Numbered from the stretch's first letter, positions 16,319-24,619 are shown. The stretch: DNA of 64,000 bases from Clostridium rhizosphaerae (GCF_016765585.1 NZ_JAESWC010000002.1:310001-374000), one strand, 5' to 3'. A program made the numbers and translations. The notes: generated from the sequence alone by a model not told the origin.

Positions 16319-16802
16319 TTTTAGACACTCCTTGATTGGAGACATTATTGAAAAACCAATCGAGATACTTAATCATGATAAAATATATTGGTATACCCAA
16401 CAACCAAGTATAAAATGGACTCCAGTTTTTATATCTAACTAAATTTGTGAACTTGCTTTCAGCGAATTCAATACACGCAGGTATTGCGACAACAAGTAGT
16501 GTACACAAGCATCTCCATTTTAATTTTATATGCCTTGGATAATGAATATAATATATAGCAAAAACTATTGGATTTAATATAAACCCTCCTAAGAATGAAT
16601 TATCAATGGCCTTGGGGAAAAGTCTTACTGGATATTGAATTTTTCCCAAAGCGACAAACAAAAGTCCAAGCGGCCAGGTGAATACTTGAGTCACCAAGAA
16701 TGCAAGAAATGCTTTTTTCATATTCTTTTTACTAACTAACATTAAAATTGATAATAAAGCACCTGCTGTAATAAAAATCATCACCATGTAATCTCTACTC
16801 AT
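16308..16802 (-). CDS. CBO0543-like integral membrane protein (copy 1)
   Basis: The 164-aa multi-pass membrane protein is related to the gene that overlaps its 3' end. Shared features are IQYPVRLFPKAIDNSFLGGF, followed by an YYIHYPRH segment and a long aromatic C-terminal helix. The start is ATG at 16802; a GTG nine bases earlier is also possible. The two genes form a tandem pair, which is unusual for an array in which the other genes are single. Confidence 0.75.
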   Translation of the reverse strand: MSRDYMVMIFITAGALLSILMLVSKKNMKKAFLAFLVTQVFTWPLGLLFVALGKIQYPVRLFPKAIDNSFLGGFILNPIVFAIYYIHYPRHIKLKWRCLCTLLVVAIPACIEFAESKFTNLVRYKNWSPFYTWLLGIPIYFIMIKYLDWFFNNVSNQGVSKNET

Positions 16803-16927
16803 GGTTATCACATCCCTTTATAATATATAACTATATTGCTTAATAGTTATAAAATTATTCAGGCTATGTTTGTGCTAAAGCATAGAAGAAGATTGTTCGC
16901 AATTACACGAATACACGCTATTTATCT

Positions 16928-17257
16928 TTATTCTTGCATTGTCATACTTTTCTTCTTGTCTACAGCATGTATCTCAATAAAATCATGAGCTTTAGTCATC
17001 CAATGCTTTATGCTAATATATGCCCTTTCATTATCTCCCCACTTTACGAGCATAACTAAATTTATTGGCGTTTGTTTTAGAATTTTTTCAACTTGTACAT
17101 CTTCTGTTATTCCTGGATTAGGAATAGATTTAGGTATTGCACTTGCTAAAAATTTAGCATAGTCATTTGCTTTTTTAACTCCGTATTGTTTAAAAGAAGT
17201 AATCAACAAAACAGCTATAACAAGAAAAGCTATAAATATTCCTATTTTCTTTTTCAT
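16928..17257 (-). CDS. Membrane-anchored hypothetical protein
   Basis: The 109-aa protein has an N-terminal hydrophobic helix (IGIFIAFLVIAVLLITSF), so it is anchored or secreted. The rest is a soluble domain with no motif I recognise (KWGDNERAYISIKHWMTKAH). It lies between a weak array boundary (tail AGAAGAAGATTGTTCGCAA near 16890) and the type A copy at 17285. Confidence 0.55.
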   Translation of the reverse strand: MKKKIGIFIAFLVIAVLLITSFKQYGVKKANDYAKFLASAIPKSIPNPGITEDVQVEKILKQTPINLVMLVKWGDNERAYISIKHWMTKAHDFIEIHAVDKKKSMTMQE

Positions 17258-17284
17258 AATATAACTTTCTCCCTTTTAATGCAG

Positions 17285-17352
17285 CACAATAGTTAACAAT
17301 GATTCCCTAACCTATGTATTGAACTAGCGAATCATATGAGAAGATTGCGAAT
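17285..17352 (-). repeat. Array palindrome type A, copy 4
   Basis: CACAATAGTTAACAA, TGATTCCCTAACC, loop, GAACTAGCGAATCA, then GAGAAGATTGCGAAT. The outer pair is here CACAAT / ATTGCG, which pairs with one G-T. This copy has the clearest tail (AAGATTGCGAAT). It separates the anchored protein at 16928 from the acetyltransferase at 17377. Confidence 0.85.
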
Positions 17353-17376
17353 AGACAATTAATAATTTTACGCCAC

Positions 17377-18198
17377 TTATTTATAGGTATGTTCTGCAAA
17401 ACAAGCAATCTCAATGAAACCATTTCTTTCATACAACTTTTTCGCACCAATATTTGATTTTGCAACTCGAAGCCTTATGTTGTTAATAGATTTATATACA
17501 TTCATATTTCTAATGCAATGTGCTAATATATAATTTCCGTAGCCGTTATTTTGATAAATTGGTCTTACAACAATATCAGTAATGTAATTCTGTTGAAAAA
17601 TGTATGCACCTATCAATTCATCATTTAACCAGAATGAACAAAATTGATTCAGTTTATTCAAAGTATTGAGTTCTTGATGAAATTGTTCTTCATTTACAGC
17701 ATGACTCTTTGTTTCCCAACCATTATCTATATTCAACTTATGATATGCACTATCAAATAAATCAACCAATTCCTTTAACATACTGTTCTCAAAGCCCTTA
17801 TCAGTTAGATCAGAATTCTTTAATTGTGGGAATTCTTTACCCCTATATTCAAGGTGGTATCCCTCCATATCTAATTTAAAACCTAATTCTCTCACTAAAT
17901 TAATTATTTTAGAATTATTCCCATTTACATTAAAACACAACTCTTTTGAATTCATTTTTGAAATATATTCATTGGTTTTATATTTAATTAATTCTAAAAC
18001 ATCTTCTATGCTATCATCATTAACAAAAGAAGCGTAAAAAATACAACAATCTTCGTTATCAACTTTTATAAATACACCTTTATTATGTAATGTGAATATA
18101 TAGTATAATATCTCAACATTTTCAAATGAATTATATACATAATCCTTTGCATGAGGGGATATCTTTTCAATCAACTTTAATATTTCTTCTTGTGTCAT
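17377..18198 (-). CDS. GNAT-family N-acetyltransferase with N-terminal extension
   Basis: The 273-aa protein has a C-terminal GNAT domain (residues about 130-270) with YITDIVVRPIYQNNGYGNY as acetyl-CoA motif A and NIGAKKLYERNGF as the C-terminal motif B. The N-terminal half (1-125) resembles a degenerate acetyltransferase-like domain (KELCFNVNGN, LVRELGFKL). The substrate is unknown. Start ATG at 18198. It is another single-gene unit, flanked by a type A copy on its 3' side and a type B copy on its 5' side. Confidence 0.85.
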   Translation of the reverse strand: MTQEEILKLIEKISPHAKDYVYNSFENVEILYYIFTLHNKGVFIKVDNEDCCIFYASFVNDDSIEDVLELIKYKTNEYISKMNSKELCFNVNGNNSKIINLVRELGFKLDMEGYHLEYRGKEFPQLKNSDLTDKGFENSMLKELVDLFDSAYHKLNIDNGWETKSHAVNEEQFHQELNTLNKLNQFCSFWLNDELIGAYIFQQNYITDIVVRPIYQNNGYGNYILAHCIRNMNVYKSINNIRLRVAKSNIGAKKLYERNGFIEIACFAEHTYK

Positions 18199-18240
18199 TA
18201 TATCAATCCTTCCACTCCAATTATACTATTTACAGGCATC

Positions 18241-18313
18241 TTCGTCTTATTCTACAATTATTCATTTATTGCATTTGCATGATTAGCTAAGCATTAAAGA
18301 AAGTTGCGAATTA
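18241..18313 (-). repeat. Array palindrome type B, copy 2
   Basis: TTCGTCTTATTCTACAATTA, then TTCATTTATTGCATTTGCAT, GATTAGCTAAGC and the tail AAAGAAAGTTGCGAATT. TTCG and CGAA at the outer edges pair, as in type A. It lies between the acetyltransferase start and the membrane protein at 18338. Confidence 0.8.
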
Positions 18314-18337
18314 AAATATACTTAACTATTTGTAACT

Positions 18338-18604
18338 TTACTTTGTTATCTTCTGAATTATGTTCTTTGTGCAACCAACTATAACTAATGATATACCTAA
18401 TCCTACAGTTGATATTCCACCTAACATCATTAGTGCTTCTACTCCGCCGTCAGTTGATATTAACTTTCCTACAAATGCTGAAGAAACAAAAATAGATAGC
18501 ACCCCTATAATAGGACCTAACACAATTAAAAATATCCCCCAATTAATAAATTTATCACCTATGAGTGTTTCTTGGTTTTCAGTCTTTTGAATTTTATCAT
18601 CCAT
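18338..18604 (-). CDS. Small two-helix membrane protein
   Basis: The 88-aa product has two strongly hydrophobic, glycine-rich segments (residues about 21-45 and 57-78), a polar N-terminus (MDDKIQKTENQETL) and a lysine-rich C-terminus. I know no family name. GGGGGATAAGT precedes the ATG. It is framed by a type B repeat on its 3' side and a type A repeat on its 5' side. Confidence 0.6.
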   Translation of the reverse strand: MDDKIQKTENQETLIGDKFINWGIFLIVLGPIIGVLSIFVSSAFVGKLISTDGGVEALMMLGGISTVGLGISLVIVGCTKNIIQKITK

Positions 18605-18620
18605 ACTTATCCCCCTTTAT

Positions 18621-18693
18621 TAATTCGTCTTAGTTTACAATTATTCCCTAATCTATGTATTGAACTAGCAAATCATATATGAAAATTGTGTAT
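18621..18693 (-). repeat. Array palindrome type A, copy 5
   Basis: AATTCGTCTTAGTTTACAAT, TATTCCCTAATC, loop, GAACTAGCAAATCA, then GAAAATTGTGTAT. The copy is more degenerate at its tail than the others. The next gene's Shine-Dalgarno (minus strand, AAAGGGGG) follows AATTAAT immediately, a constant arrangement in this array. Confidence 0.8.
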
Positions 18694-18699
18694 CAGTTT

Positions 18700-19011
18700 T
18701 TAGCCTCCACCAGTTCCAGCCCAATTAATATACCAATACTTAACTTTACCAAAGTAACTATACTTATAGTCTATGTCATAAGAATCTGGACCGATAGCAG
18801 GATTATTACAAAAGTATTGTGTTCCATATTGAGTATCAGTAATTGGTCGTTCAAAAATCTCTGTTTTAAATGCTTTTACAAAATAGCCATTCAAAAACAG
18901 GTCTGTTCTTATAACTCTTTCAATAGTTGAATGCCTATAAATATCAAATCCTGTATAAAACGCCAATAAAAGAATGCATAATAAGATTATTTTATGCCCT
19001 TTCCTTTTCAA
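18700..19011 (-). CDS. Hypothetical protein with N-terminal membrane anchor
   Basis: The 103-aa product starts MKRKGHKIILLCILLLAFYT, a signal anchor, and continues as a short soluble domain rich in aromatic residues (YSYFGKVKYWYINW) ending GTGGG. No known motif. An array tail (ATAAGAAATTTACGAAAT) lies upstream near 19090. Secreted or anchored small proteins of this kind recur in the array. Confidence 0.55.
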   Translation of the reverse strand: MKRKGHKIILLCILLLAFYTGFDIYRHSTIERVIRTDLFLNGYFVKAFKTEIFERPITDTQYGTQYFCNNPAIGPDSYDIDYKYSYFGKVKYWYINWAGTGGG

Positions 19012-19124
19012 CTTTATCCCCCTTTTATAGTTTAATGAATCATGTTTTACGGGGTCGCTGTAATCATAAAAACTTAATTACTACAACTTATAAGAAATTT
19101 ACGAAATAAATTAACATTATAAAA

Positions 19125-19538
19125 TCATTTCATATTCTCATTTGCCTCATCTAAATGCTTGTACTTTTCTGGTTTTTCCAACTTCAACTGAGCATTAATT
19201 TTTAGTTCTTGTTTCTCATCTTCAAATTCACTCTTATTAAATGCACCATATATTTTCTTCCCTTTTACATCGATAACCCAGTAACTTATGCTTTTATTCT
19301 TTTCCTGTTCAACTAATATGAAATCATTATCCCATGCTATTCCAGTTACATTCCGTTCTATAGCCTTTGACATGCCATTATCTGTCCATATATCAGTCTC
19401 ACCTGCATGAAATAACTTATAGTCTCCTGACAACTTATAATCAAAATCAGCCATCCCTGGACCCAAAAATTCTCCTTTACAACCATACATGTATAAAGAA
19501 ACCATAAGAATACTAATCAAAAGAATGTATTTTTTCAT
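19125..19538 (-). CDS. DUF3997-like putative lipoprotein
   Basis: The 137-aa protein begins MKKYILLISILMVSLYMYGC, a lipoprotein signal with Cys about residue 20. The mature part, starting KGEFLGPGMADFDYKLSGDY and including WVIDVKGKKIYG, resembles DUF3997 proteins. It is presumably attached to the outer face of the membrane. Function unknown. I prefer the Met at 19538 over the one three codons earlier because the signal then begins with lysines. Confidence 0.65.
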   Translation of the reverse strand: MKKYILLISILMVSLYMYGCKGEFLGPGMADFDYKLSGDYKLFHAGETDIWTDNGMSKAIERNVTGIAWDNDFILVEQEKNKSISYWVIDVKGKKIYGAFNKSEFEDEKQELKINAQLKLEKPEKYKHLDEANENMK

Positions 19539-19570
19539 GTAATTCAATCCCCCATATAATTTCCTTTTAT

Positions 19571-19619
19571 TAATTCGTGATAATCTACCGTTGCGACGCT
19601 TTATAAGAAGATTGCGAAA
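19571..19619 (-). repeat. Array palindrome, short variant
   Basis: AATTCGTGATAATC, CCGTTGCGACGC, then TTATAAGAAGATTGCGAAA. The inner hairpin of type A is missing, but the outer words and the tail are retained. The outer pair TTCGTGA/TTGCGAA is imperfect. It lies between the DUF3997-like gene and the lipoprotein at 19620. Confidence 0.7.
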
Positions 19620-20144
19620 CTATTGATAAGCGCTTTTAGGTTCAGGCAATTTCTTAAATTCTTCCTTATTAACTATTATCTCTTGAATTTTTTTAAATAG
19701 GTTTCTTAATTGAGTAGCCTCTTTAGATTGGGATACATTTTCATCTTTCCAGTATATACTTTTTTCTTTACCATCCACAATTATCTTAATGGAATAAGTA
19801 GAAAATGGTGTTTGGATTGTATTACTTTTAGGATTAAACTTATCAGAATAATTTAAAATATTAATCTTCTTCATTTCTAAATATATAGTATTCATTTCAT
19901 CATCAGATAATTTTAAGTTTGTTGTAATTGATGGCTCTAAAACCATATCTTTAGTGAATTGTCCCTTTGTAGTATCTAACTGATTTTTAGCATTGACACC
20001 ATAATTAAAGATAAAGTTAAAATCCTTTGGTTTTAATTCTGGTAACTGATTTTCAGTGTTTGCTGAATTGCAACCGACAAATGAAAGTGTAATGAAAAAT
20101 AAACATAAACACATAACTTTCTTAAATAGCCTCGTTATAATCAC
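19620..20144 (-). CDS. Putative lipoprotein
   Basis: The 174-aa product has a signal peptide ending in a lipobox (SFVGC, Cys about residue 25) and a soluble domain with alternating beta strands (FSTYSIKIIVDGKEKSIYWK) and a helical tail. It may be a substrate-binding or unknown-function lipoprotein; I do not recognise the family. It stands between the short variant repeat at 19571 and the type B copy at 20189. Confidence 0.6.
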   Translation of the reverse strand: MIITRLFKKVMCLCLFFITLSFVGCNSANTENQLPELKPKDFNFIFNYGVNAKNQLDTTKGQFTKDMVLEPSITTNLKLSDDEMNTIYLEMKKINILNYSDKFNPKSNTIQTPFSTYSIKIIVDGKEKSIYWKDENVSQSKEATQLRNLFKKIQEIIVNKEEFKKLPEPKSAYQ

Positions 20145-20188
20145 CTCTTTATATATCTATAAATAAATAAGAAACAGAATTATTAAAG

Positions 20189-20260
20189 GTACAATAGTTT
20201 ACCATTATTCATTTATTGCATTTGCATGATTAGCGAACCATTTTTAAAAAGTCCGAATTA
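20189..20260 (-). repeat. Array palindrome type B, copy 3
   Basis: ACAATAGTTTACC, ATTATTCATTTATTGCATTT, GCATGATTAGCGAACC, then TTAAAAAGTCCGAATT. It shares the central block with 14230 and 18241. It lies between the lipoprotein gene and the gene at 20310. Confidence 0.8.
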
Positions 20261-20309
20261 ATTTTAAATAAACTGTGTTCAGAAAAATGTTATAGATAGT
20301 TTAGGTTTA

Positions 20310-20747
20310 TTATTTTAGGGCATGAACAGGAAGTGAGTTAAACCAATTAGTAAGCGAATCAACAGATATCGAACTGCTCACGTCATAATAAGTTCCATTT
20401 ACATCTACATTATCACCATTACCAGTTATTGTCATAGTATGTTTATCCCCTGAATAGAAATCATAATAGTAACTGTATCCACTTCTTGGTTCCTGATTAG
20501 ACGATTTCTTATAATATCTGTCGTTTACTAAATTAATAAGCTCCTTGATTTTCTCTTTATCTGTAGTTTCAACATAACTTCCGTTGTTACCATTTCTCAT
20601 TAACACTTTTGTTATATTCGCTTCATCAGCCCCCAAAAGGTCATCAAAACTTTTGGGAGAATATCCATAATACCTAATAAGGCAAAATGAAATTATGCCA
20701 ATTAGCAAAAGTGCTGGTATTAGTATTTTAAATAGTTTCTTATCCAT
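20310..20747 (-). CDS. DUF5301-like membrane-anchored protein
   Basis: The 145-aa product has one N-terminal transmembrane helix (ILIPALLLIGIISFCLI), then a soluble domain with ITKVLMRNGNNGSYVETTD and FYSGDKHTMTITGNGDNV. That pattern is reminiscent of DUF5301. Function unknown. It is the first gene of sub-array 1, downstream of the phage polymerase border (20748-20963, which contains the inverted word AACACCGTATTATTCAC and no gene). Confidence 0.6.
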   Translation of the reverse strand: MDKKLFKILIPALLLIGIISFCLIRYYGYSPKSFDDLLGADEANITKVLMRNGNNGSYVETTDKEKIKELINLVNDRYYKKSSNQEPRSGYSYYYDFYSGDKHTMTITGNGDNVDVNGTYYDVSSSISVDSLTNWFNSLPVHALK

Positions 20748-20824
20748 GACACACCTCCATATTTTTATCTCCTTACTATTACTATACGTTGAGAAACATC
20801 TATTAGGTCGCCATATTTTACAAT

Positions 20825-21000
20825 TTTGAATTAAATTCTAACTAAATTGTACCATATATTTGAAGTAATTACACTAATATACTTACCATTGGATTTAATG
20901 TCATATATTTTAAACACCGTATTATTCACTTTTCAAAGATCAGTTTTTCTTTTATTAAATCCCTTACTCTTTCTTGTAAAACCCAGTCTCATACCCCTCT
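20825..21000. repeat. Direct repeat of the polymerase 3' border (copy of 15205-15400)
   Basis: The intact partner of 15205-15400. It contains the last codons of the polymerase gene and about 140 bases beyond its stop, including AACACCGTATTATTCAC at 20913-20929. This word is the inverse of the right arm of the palindromes at 8207 and 15701. Confidence 0.85.
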
Positions 21001-22937
21001 GCCTTTAAAATCAGTCCCGAAGCCCAGGCAATTGGCTGTCCCAATATGTCAGTTACAGCTTTTAAGTCAGCTTTATCCTTAGGCACATCCAGTATAACTT
21101 CATCATGCACATGAAAACAGGTCTGATACCCCGCCGCCTCAAGCCTTTTAAGACTTTCTGCCAGGCAGTCTCTTGCTATTGCCTGTACAATGTTTTCTGT
21201 TAACTTGCCTCCATAGGTAGGTATGTTCTCCCACTTCTTTGTTTCTTGGTTCATTCCTCTGTAGTAAATTGCTTCTCTTCCCATTTCATTAGTCTGAAGA
21301 AAGGGCTTTGCATAAAACAGCTTTCTTTCACTAGGTAGCTTTATAGTTAAAAAGTCCTGATTATTATTAAAATCTATTTCGCGAGCTATAATAAGCCCTT
21401 TAATTCCTACTGCCTGCCCTGTTCTCATTACCTCAAGAGCAGCATTTTCTATGCTGTACCAAAGATCCACGATTCTTTTGTTTGAAGCTCTCCACCTCTT
21501 TACTAAATCTTTTAGCTCTTCTTCTTTTAGTCCCATCTTTAAAGCTCCCATGGCAATTAGTGCACCTGTGGAGCCTTGATAGCCCAGCGCAAGTTCTGCT
21601 ACTTTGCCCTTTTGCCTAAGCTCATATTCTGGGTTACCCTTTGCTATTCTTTCAATGGGTACTCCAAACATCTGAGAAGCTGAGGATTCATAGATCTTTC
21701 CGTGTGAAGCAAATACCTGTTGCCTCCACTGCTCCCCTGCAAGATAAGCTATGACTCTTGCCTCTATGGCTGAGAAGTCTGCTACTAGAAATACGTTATT
21801 CTCTGAAGGCACAAAGGCTGTTCTTATAAGCTGTGAGAGTGTGTCAGGCACATTGCCGTAAACAAGCTTTAGTGCATCCACTTTCTTTTCTTTAACACAA
21901 TCCCTTGCATGGGAAAGTGTTTCAAGATAATTCTTAGGGAGATTCTGCACCTGCACAAGTCTTCCTGCCCAGCGGCCTGTTCTGTTAGCTCCATAAAACT
22001 GCAGTAGTCCTCTCACTCTGCCGTCGTAATTTACGACTTCAGCCATAGCAGTATATTTCTTTACACTGGTCTTTGAAAACTCCTGCCTTATCTCAAGCAT
22101 TCGTTTTGCTGCTTCACTGTTTGTAGTTTCAATAAGCTCTTTAACCGTTCCCTTTTGAAGATCTGCTATTTCCTCTCCAGTTTCCTTTTCAAGCCACTTA
22201 GTTAGCTGCTTTACACTCTTAGGATTTTGAAGTCCTGAAAGCTTTATTGCTTCCTGCATAAGCTCTGCATTTATCTTCTCACTGCAGTATAGTGCTCCTT
22301 CAATAAGGTTCTTGTCCACCTTTACTCCATAGGCATTAATCCTCTGATCCAGCTCCCATAACTTCTGCTCTGCTTCAGGAACCGGAAAAGCTGATAATCT
22401 TCTTTCAATCTCCATCTCTACAGCAACATCCTGCTTACAATATTCCGTAAATAAATTCCACTTTTCTATCTCGTGATGAGGAAGATTTCTTATTCTCTGA
22501 CCGTTTTTGCCTGTAGGTTTTACTGGCACACAGAAGGTTTTAATTAGTGCCGAGCCTACTCCTAATTTTCTTTTATCCTCGTGAAGCCCTAAAGCTACAG
22601 CCGTAGCAGCAAGACCTGCAGTATATCCGCAGTAAAGTCCATGAAGCATGGTGCATCTCCACTGCTCCAGTGGTGAGTAGTAAAGCTTGTTCAGTGCATA
22701 CCACTCAAAAGATGCATTATAAGCATGTTTAATTATATCAGGATTCTGCAGAGCTTCTACAATCTCCATAGGAAGTGTTTCCCCCTGAGCCAAATCAATT
22801 ATTTTTACTGGCTCGTAGTCTGTGGAATATGCAAAGAGCAGTATCTGGAAATCAAGGGACTGTACATATTTGTACAGTCCGCTCTTTTTTATGTCAACAC
22901 TTGAGAAGGTTTCAATGTCTATAGATAGATGCCTCAT
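20964..22937 (-). CDS. Phage-type family A DNA polymerase
   Basis: The 657-aa protein is a phage polymerase I-like enzyme. Residues 1-190 form a 3'-5' exonuclease-like domain (LSIDIETFSSVDI with DxE), and about 300-655 form the polymerase domain. Polymerase motif A is VADFSAIEARVIAYLAGE, motif B lies around LALGYQGSTGAL, and motif C is CFHVHDEVILDVP. It has no 5'-nuclease domain, as usual for phage copies. Its ATG overlaps the stop of the DUF2815 gene, so the two are translated together. It should replicate the element, with VapE as primase-helicase. Confidence 0.95.
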   Translation of the reverse strand: MRHLSIDIETFSSVDIKKSGLYKYVQSLDFQILLFAYSTDYEPVKIIDLAQGETLPMEIVEALQNPDIIKHAYNASFEWYALNKLYYSPLEQWRCTMLHGLYCGYTAGLAATAVALGLHEDKRKLGVGSALIKTFCVPVKPTGKNGQRIRNLPHHEIEKWNLFTEYCKQDVAVEMEIERRLSAFPVPEAEQKLWELDQRINAYGVKVDKNLIEGALYCSEKINAELMQEAIKLSGLQNPKSVKQLTKWLEKETGEEIADLQKGTVKELIETTNSEAAKRMLEIRQEFSKTSVKKYTAMAEVVNYDGRVRGLLQFYGANRTGRWAGRLVQVQNLPKNYLETLSHARDCVKEKKVDALKLVYGNVPDTLSQLIRTAFVPSENNVFLVADFSAIEARVIAYLAGEQWRQQVFASHGKIYESSASQMFGVPIERIAKGNPEYELRQKGKVAELALGYQGSTGALIAMGALKMGLKEEELKDLVKRWRASNKRIVDLWYSIENAALEVMRTGQAVGIKGLIIAREIDFNNNQDFLTIKLPSERKLFYAKPFLQTNEMGREAIYYRGMNQETKKWENIPTYGGKLTENIVQAIARDCLAESLKRLEAAGYQTCFHVHDEVILDVPKDKADLKAVTDILGQPIAWASGLILKAEGYETGFYKKE

Positions 22938-23533
22938 AGCCCCATCACACCGCTATTAACTGGTGCTCCTGTTATTGGATCAATCTGCAGTGGATGATTG
23001 CCAAAGGCTGTGGCTGCTGAAACTCTTCCCCCCAGCGGCTCTCCATCTTCAATCTTTTGCACTGGACCTAAGCCGCAACCTATTCCCTTCTTGCCGTTTG
23101 AAGCATAAGGAAAAAATCTAACTGATACCCTGGCATAAATTCCTGAATATATCTCTGCCTGATTAAATATTCTCTGCATTGTGAGGTCAACTATCTCTGG
23201 AGCCTGTTTTGAAGAAGCTGTGAAAACCCAGTGTCGTTTGCATTCTTCTCCAAAAGGAATTCCATCGGAAGGTCTTACTCCATCTCCATCATAAACTGGT
23301 ATTGCAAGCACTGGAGGTCTAACTCCGTTCCATTTTGAAGCTACACCTTCCTGTATTGCAGCACTTATAGCTGCATCTATTCTCTGCTTGGTTATTATAT
23401 CTGTTTTAGGTAAAAGGATTGTGGTGCTGTACTTAGGCTCTCCTCCTTGCTCTCTTGCATAGGGGGTAAATAAATGCACAAAGCTCAGTCTTACCTTTCC
23501 TGTTACTACGTCTTGAATATTTATGTTTGCCAT
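22934..23533 (-). CDS. DUF2815 phage protein, probable ssDNA-binding
   Basis: The 199-aa protein resembles DUF2815 proteins, which occur next to phage polymerases and are thought to bind single-stranded DNA. It contains VTGKVRLSFVHLFTPY near the start and YSGIYARVSVRFFPYAS later, a beta-rich pattern, and ends with DPITGAPVNSGVMGL. It overlaps the polymerase start by four bases. A strong palindrome lies between it and the DUF2800 fragment. Confidence 0.85.
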   Translation of the reverse strand: MANINIQDVVTGKVRLSFVHLFTPYAREQGGEPKYSTTILLPKTDIITKQRIDAAISAAIQEGVASKWNGVRPPVLAIPVYDGDGVRPSDGIPFGEECKRHWVFTASSKQAPEIVDLTMQRIFNQAEIYSGIYARVSVRFFPYASNGKKGIGCGLGPVQKIEDGEPLGGRVSAATAFGNHPLQIDPITGAPVNSGVMGL

Positions 23534-23629
23534 ATCATTCCCTCGTCTTTCTATATATTTTATTTTTCAAAGCTTGTTGCGGCTTTGCTGTTTAATTCAT
23601 TCAAATGCTCACTCGCATTAAAACTTAGC

Positions 23630-23685
23630 AAGAATATAAGAAGTTAAGAAGTTATCTTCTTTTATTCTTAAGTTCTTATATTCTT
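23630..23685. repeat. 21-bp hairpin between DUF2815 and the DUF2800 fragment
   Basis: Arms AAGAATATAAGAAGTTAAGAA and TTCTTAAGTTCTTATATTCTT pair at 20 of 21 positions around a 14-base loop. A short run of TTCTTAAA repeats follows. No T-run terminator is evident in either direction, so it may be a foldback scar, an RNA-processing site or a mobile-element end. Confidence 0.75.
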
Positions 23686-23725
23686 AAATTCTTAAATTCT
23701 TTTATTGTTATATTCCTAAAGCAAT

Positions 23726-24070
23726 TTAGTTGCCTGCATCTGCAAAAACCTGAGCTGCTGTCATTCTTTTAAATGCTTCTCTTTTATCTTCGCTAACTGC
23801 AAGAGTGGGCTTGCCCGGTGGAGTATGTATATGTGAACTTAGAAGTTCCTTAAACTTTGCCTTGCCAACAAGCTTTTCAGTTTCAGAAAGTGTTAAATGC
23901 TTTCTCTCATAAAGCATAGTATCCTCAAAGCCATTATCCTTAAGCACTTTGAAAGCCTCATCTTGATTTATAAACTGTCTCACTGCTGCTTTCAGGAAGC
24001 TTCTCCTCCAGTCTTGCTGAAGGAGTGCAGTGAAGCCACCTATGAGAAGAACTTGCTGAAAGTAATGCAT
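23726..24070 (-). pseudogene. C-terminal fragment of a DUF2800 phage protein
   Basis: The last 85 residues (from about QFINQDEAFKVLKDNGFED through LGKAKFKELL-like text to HTPPGKPTLAVSEDKREAF) resemble the end of DUF2800 proteins, phage exonuclease-like proteins usually about 370 aa long. The first 30 residues of the open frame do not fit, and the catalytic part is missing. The gene is therefore a truncation joined to unrelated sequence. It lies in the usual position, just upstream of DUF2815. Confidence 0.65.
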
Positions 24071-24079
24071 TAGATTCCA

Positions 24080-24610
24080 TTATATCTTCGCCCCTAACGC
24101 TCTAAGAGAAGTTGCAAAGGCACCGTACTGCTCCTTAGGTAATGCAGTTAAGGCTTTTACCCCAAAGGAGCTCAATAGGCTCACAAGCTCAGCTCGACGA
24201 CCTGCATCTACTAGTTGAGTTCCAGCTACTGACAACTGCTCCATAGTATAGCTTTGCACAGTTGTTGGTACTGCCTGAGCGTTAGACTGAAAAGCATCTG
24301 TCTGTCCCTGATTTTGCAGTTGTGCACCTGAAGCCCCACCTTGCTTCATAGATGATCCCAGTATATCAATTGGCAGTACAGTCTGAACATATTGTTCTGT
24401 CTTTGCCGCCTGTGAAGCTGCAGAAGCAGGTGCATTTTGTACATTTGTCACTTGCTGAAAATTATGTCCTGCATCAATCTTTCTTGATGTGGAGTCAGAA
24501 TTAGCATTTTCTAAAGCCTTAACATTTTGATATTTTAAAGCATTTGTCATATTTGATATCGCTGCAATTAATTCCGGTGCAGCTGTTAGTGTTAATGTTA
24601 TATTTAACAT
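24080..24610 (-). CDS. Phage hypothetical protein of the replication module
   Basis: A 176-aa soluble protein starting MLNITLTLTAAPELIAAISN at 24610, behind AAAAGGAGG. The middle is low-complexity (Ala, Gln, Ser). The last 55 residues (TMEQLSVAGTQLVDAGRRAE, then LGAKI at the end) look like a conserved C-terminal domain found in many clostridial phage proteins encoded just before DUF2800. No function is known to me. An in-frame extension from 24637 comes from the dispersed repeat and is unlikely. Confidence 0.75.
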   Translation of the reverse strand: MLNITLTLTAAPELIAAISNMTNALKYQNVKALENANSDSTSRKIDAGHNFQQVTNVQNAPASAASQAAKTEQYVQTVLPIDILGSSMKQGGASGAQLQNQGQTDAFQSNAQAVPTTVQSYTMEQLSVAGTQLVDAGRRAELVSLLSSFGVKALTALPKEQYGAFATSLRALGAKI

Positions 24611-24619
24611 TTGTTTTCC

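Noticed and set aside
10425-20260. CRISPR array
   Set aside because: The repeats are far apart, palindromic, variable, and have genes rather than short spacers between them. No cas gene is present.
8207-20929. Canonical integron with attC sites
   Set aside because: I looked for RYYYAAC and GTTRRRY core sites and an adjacent IntI-type integrase. The repeats do not contain proper R boxes and no integrase lies at the array's edge, so I describe the array as cassette-like only.
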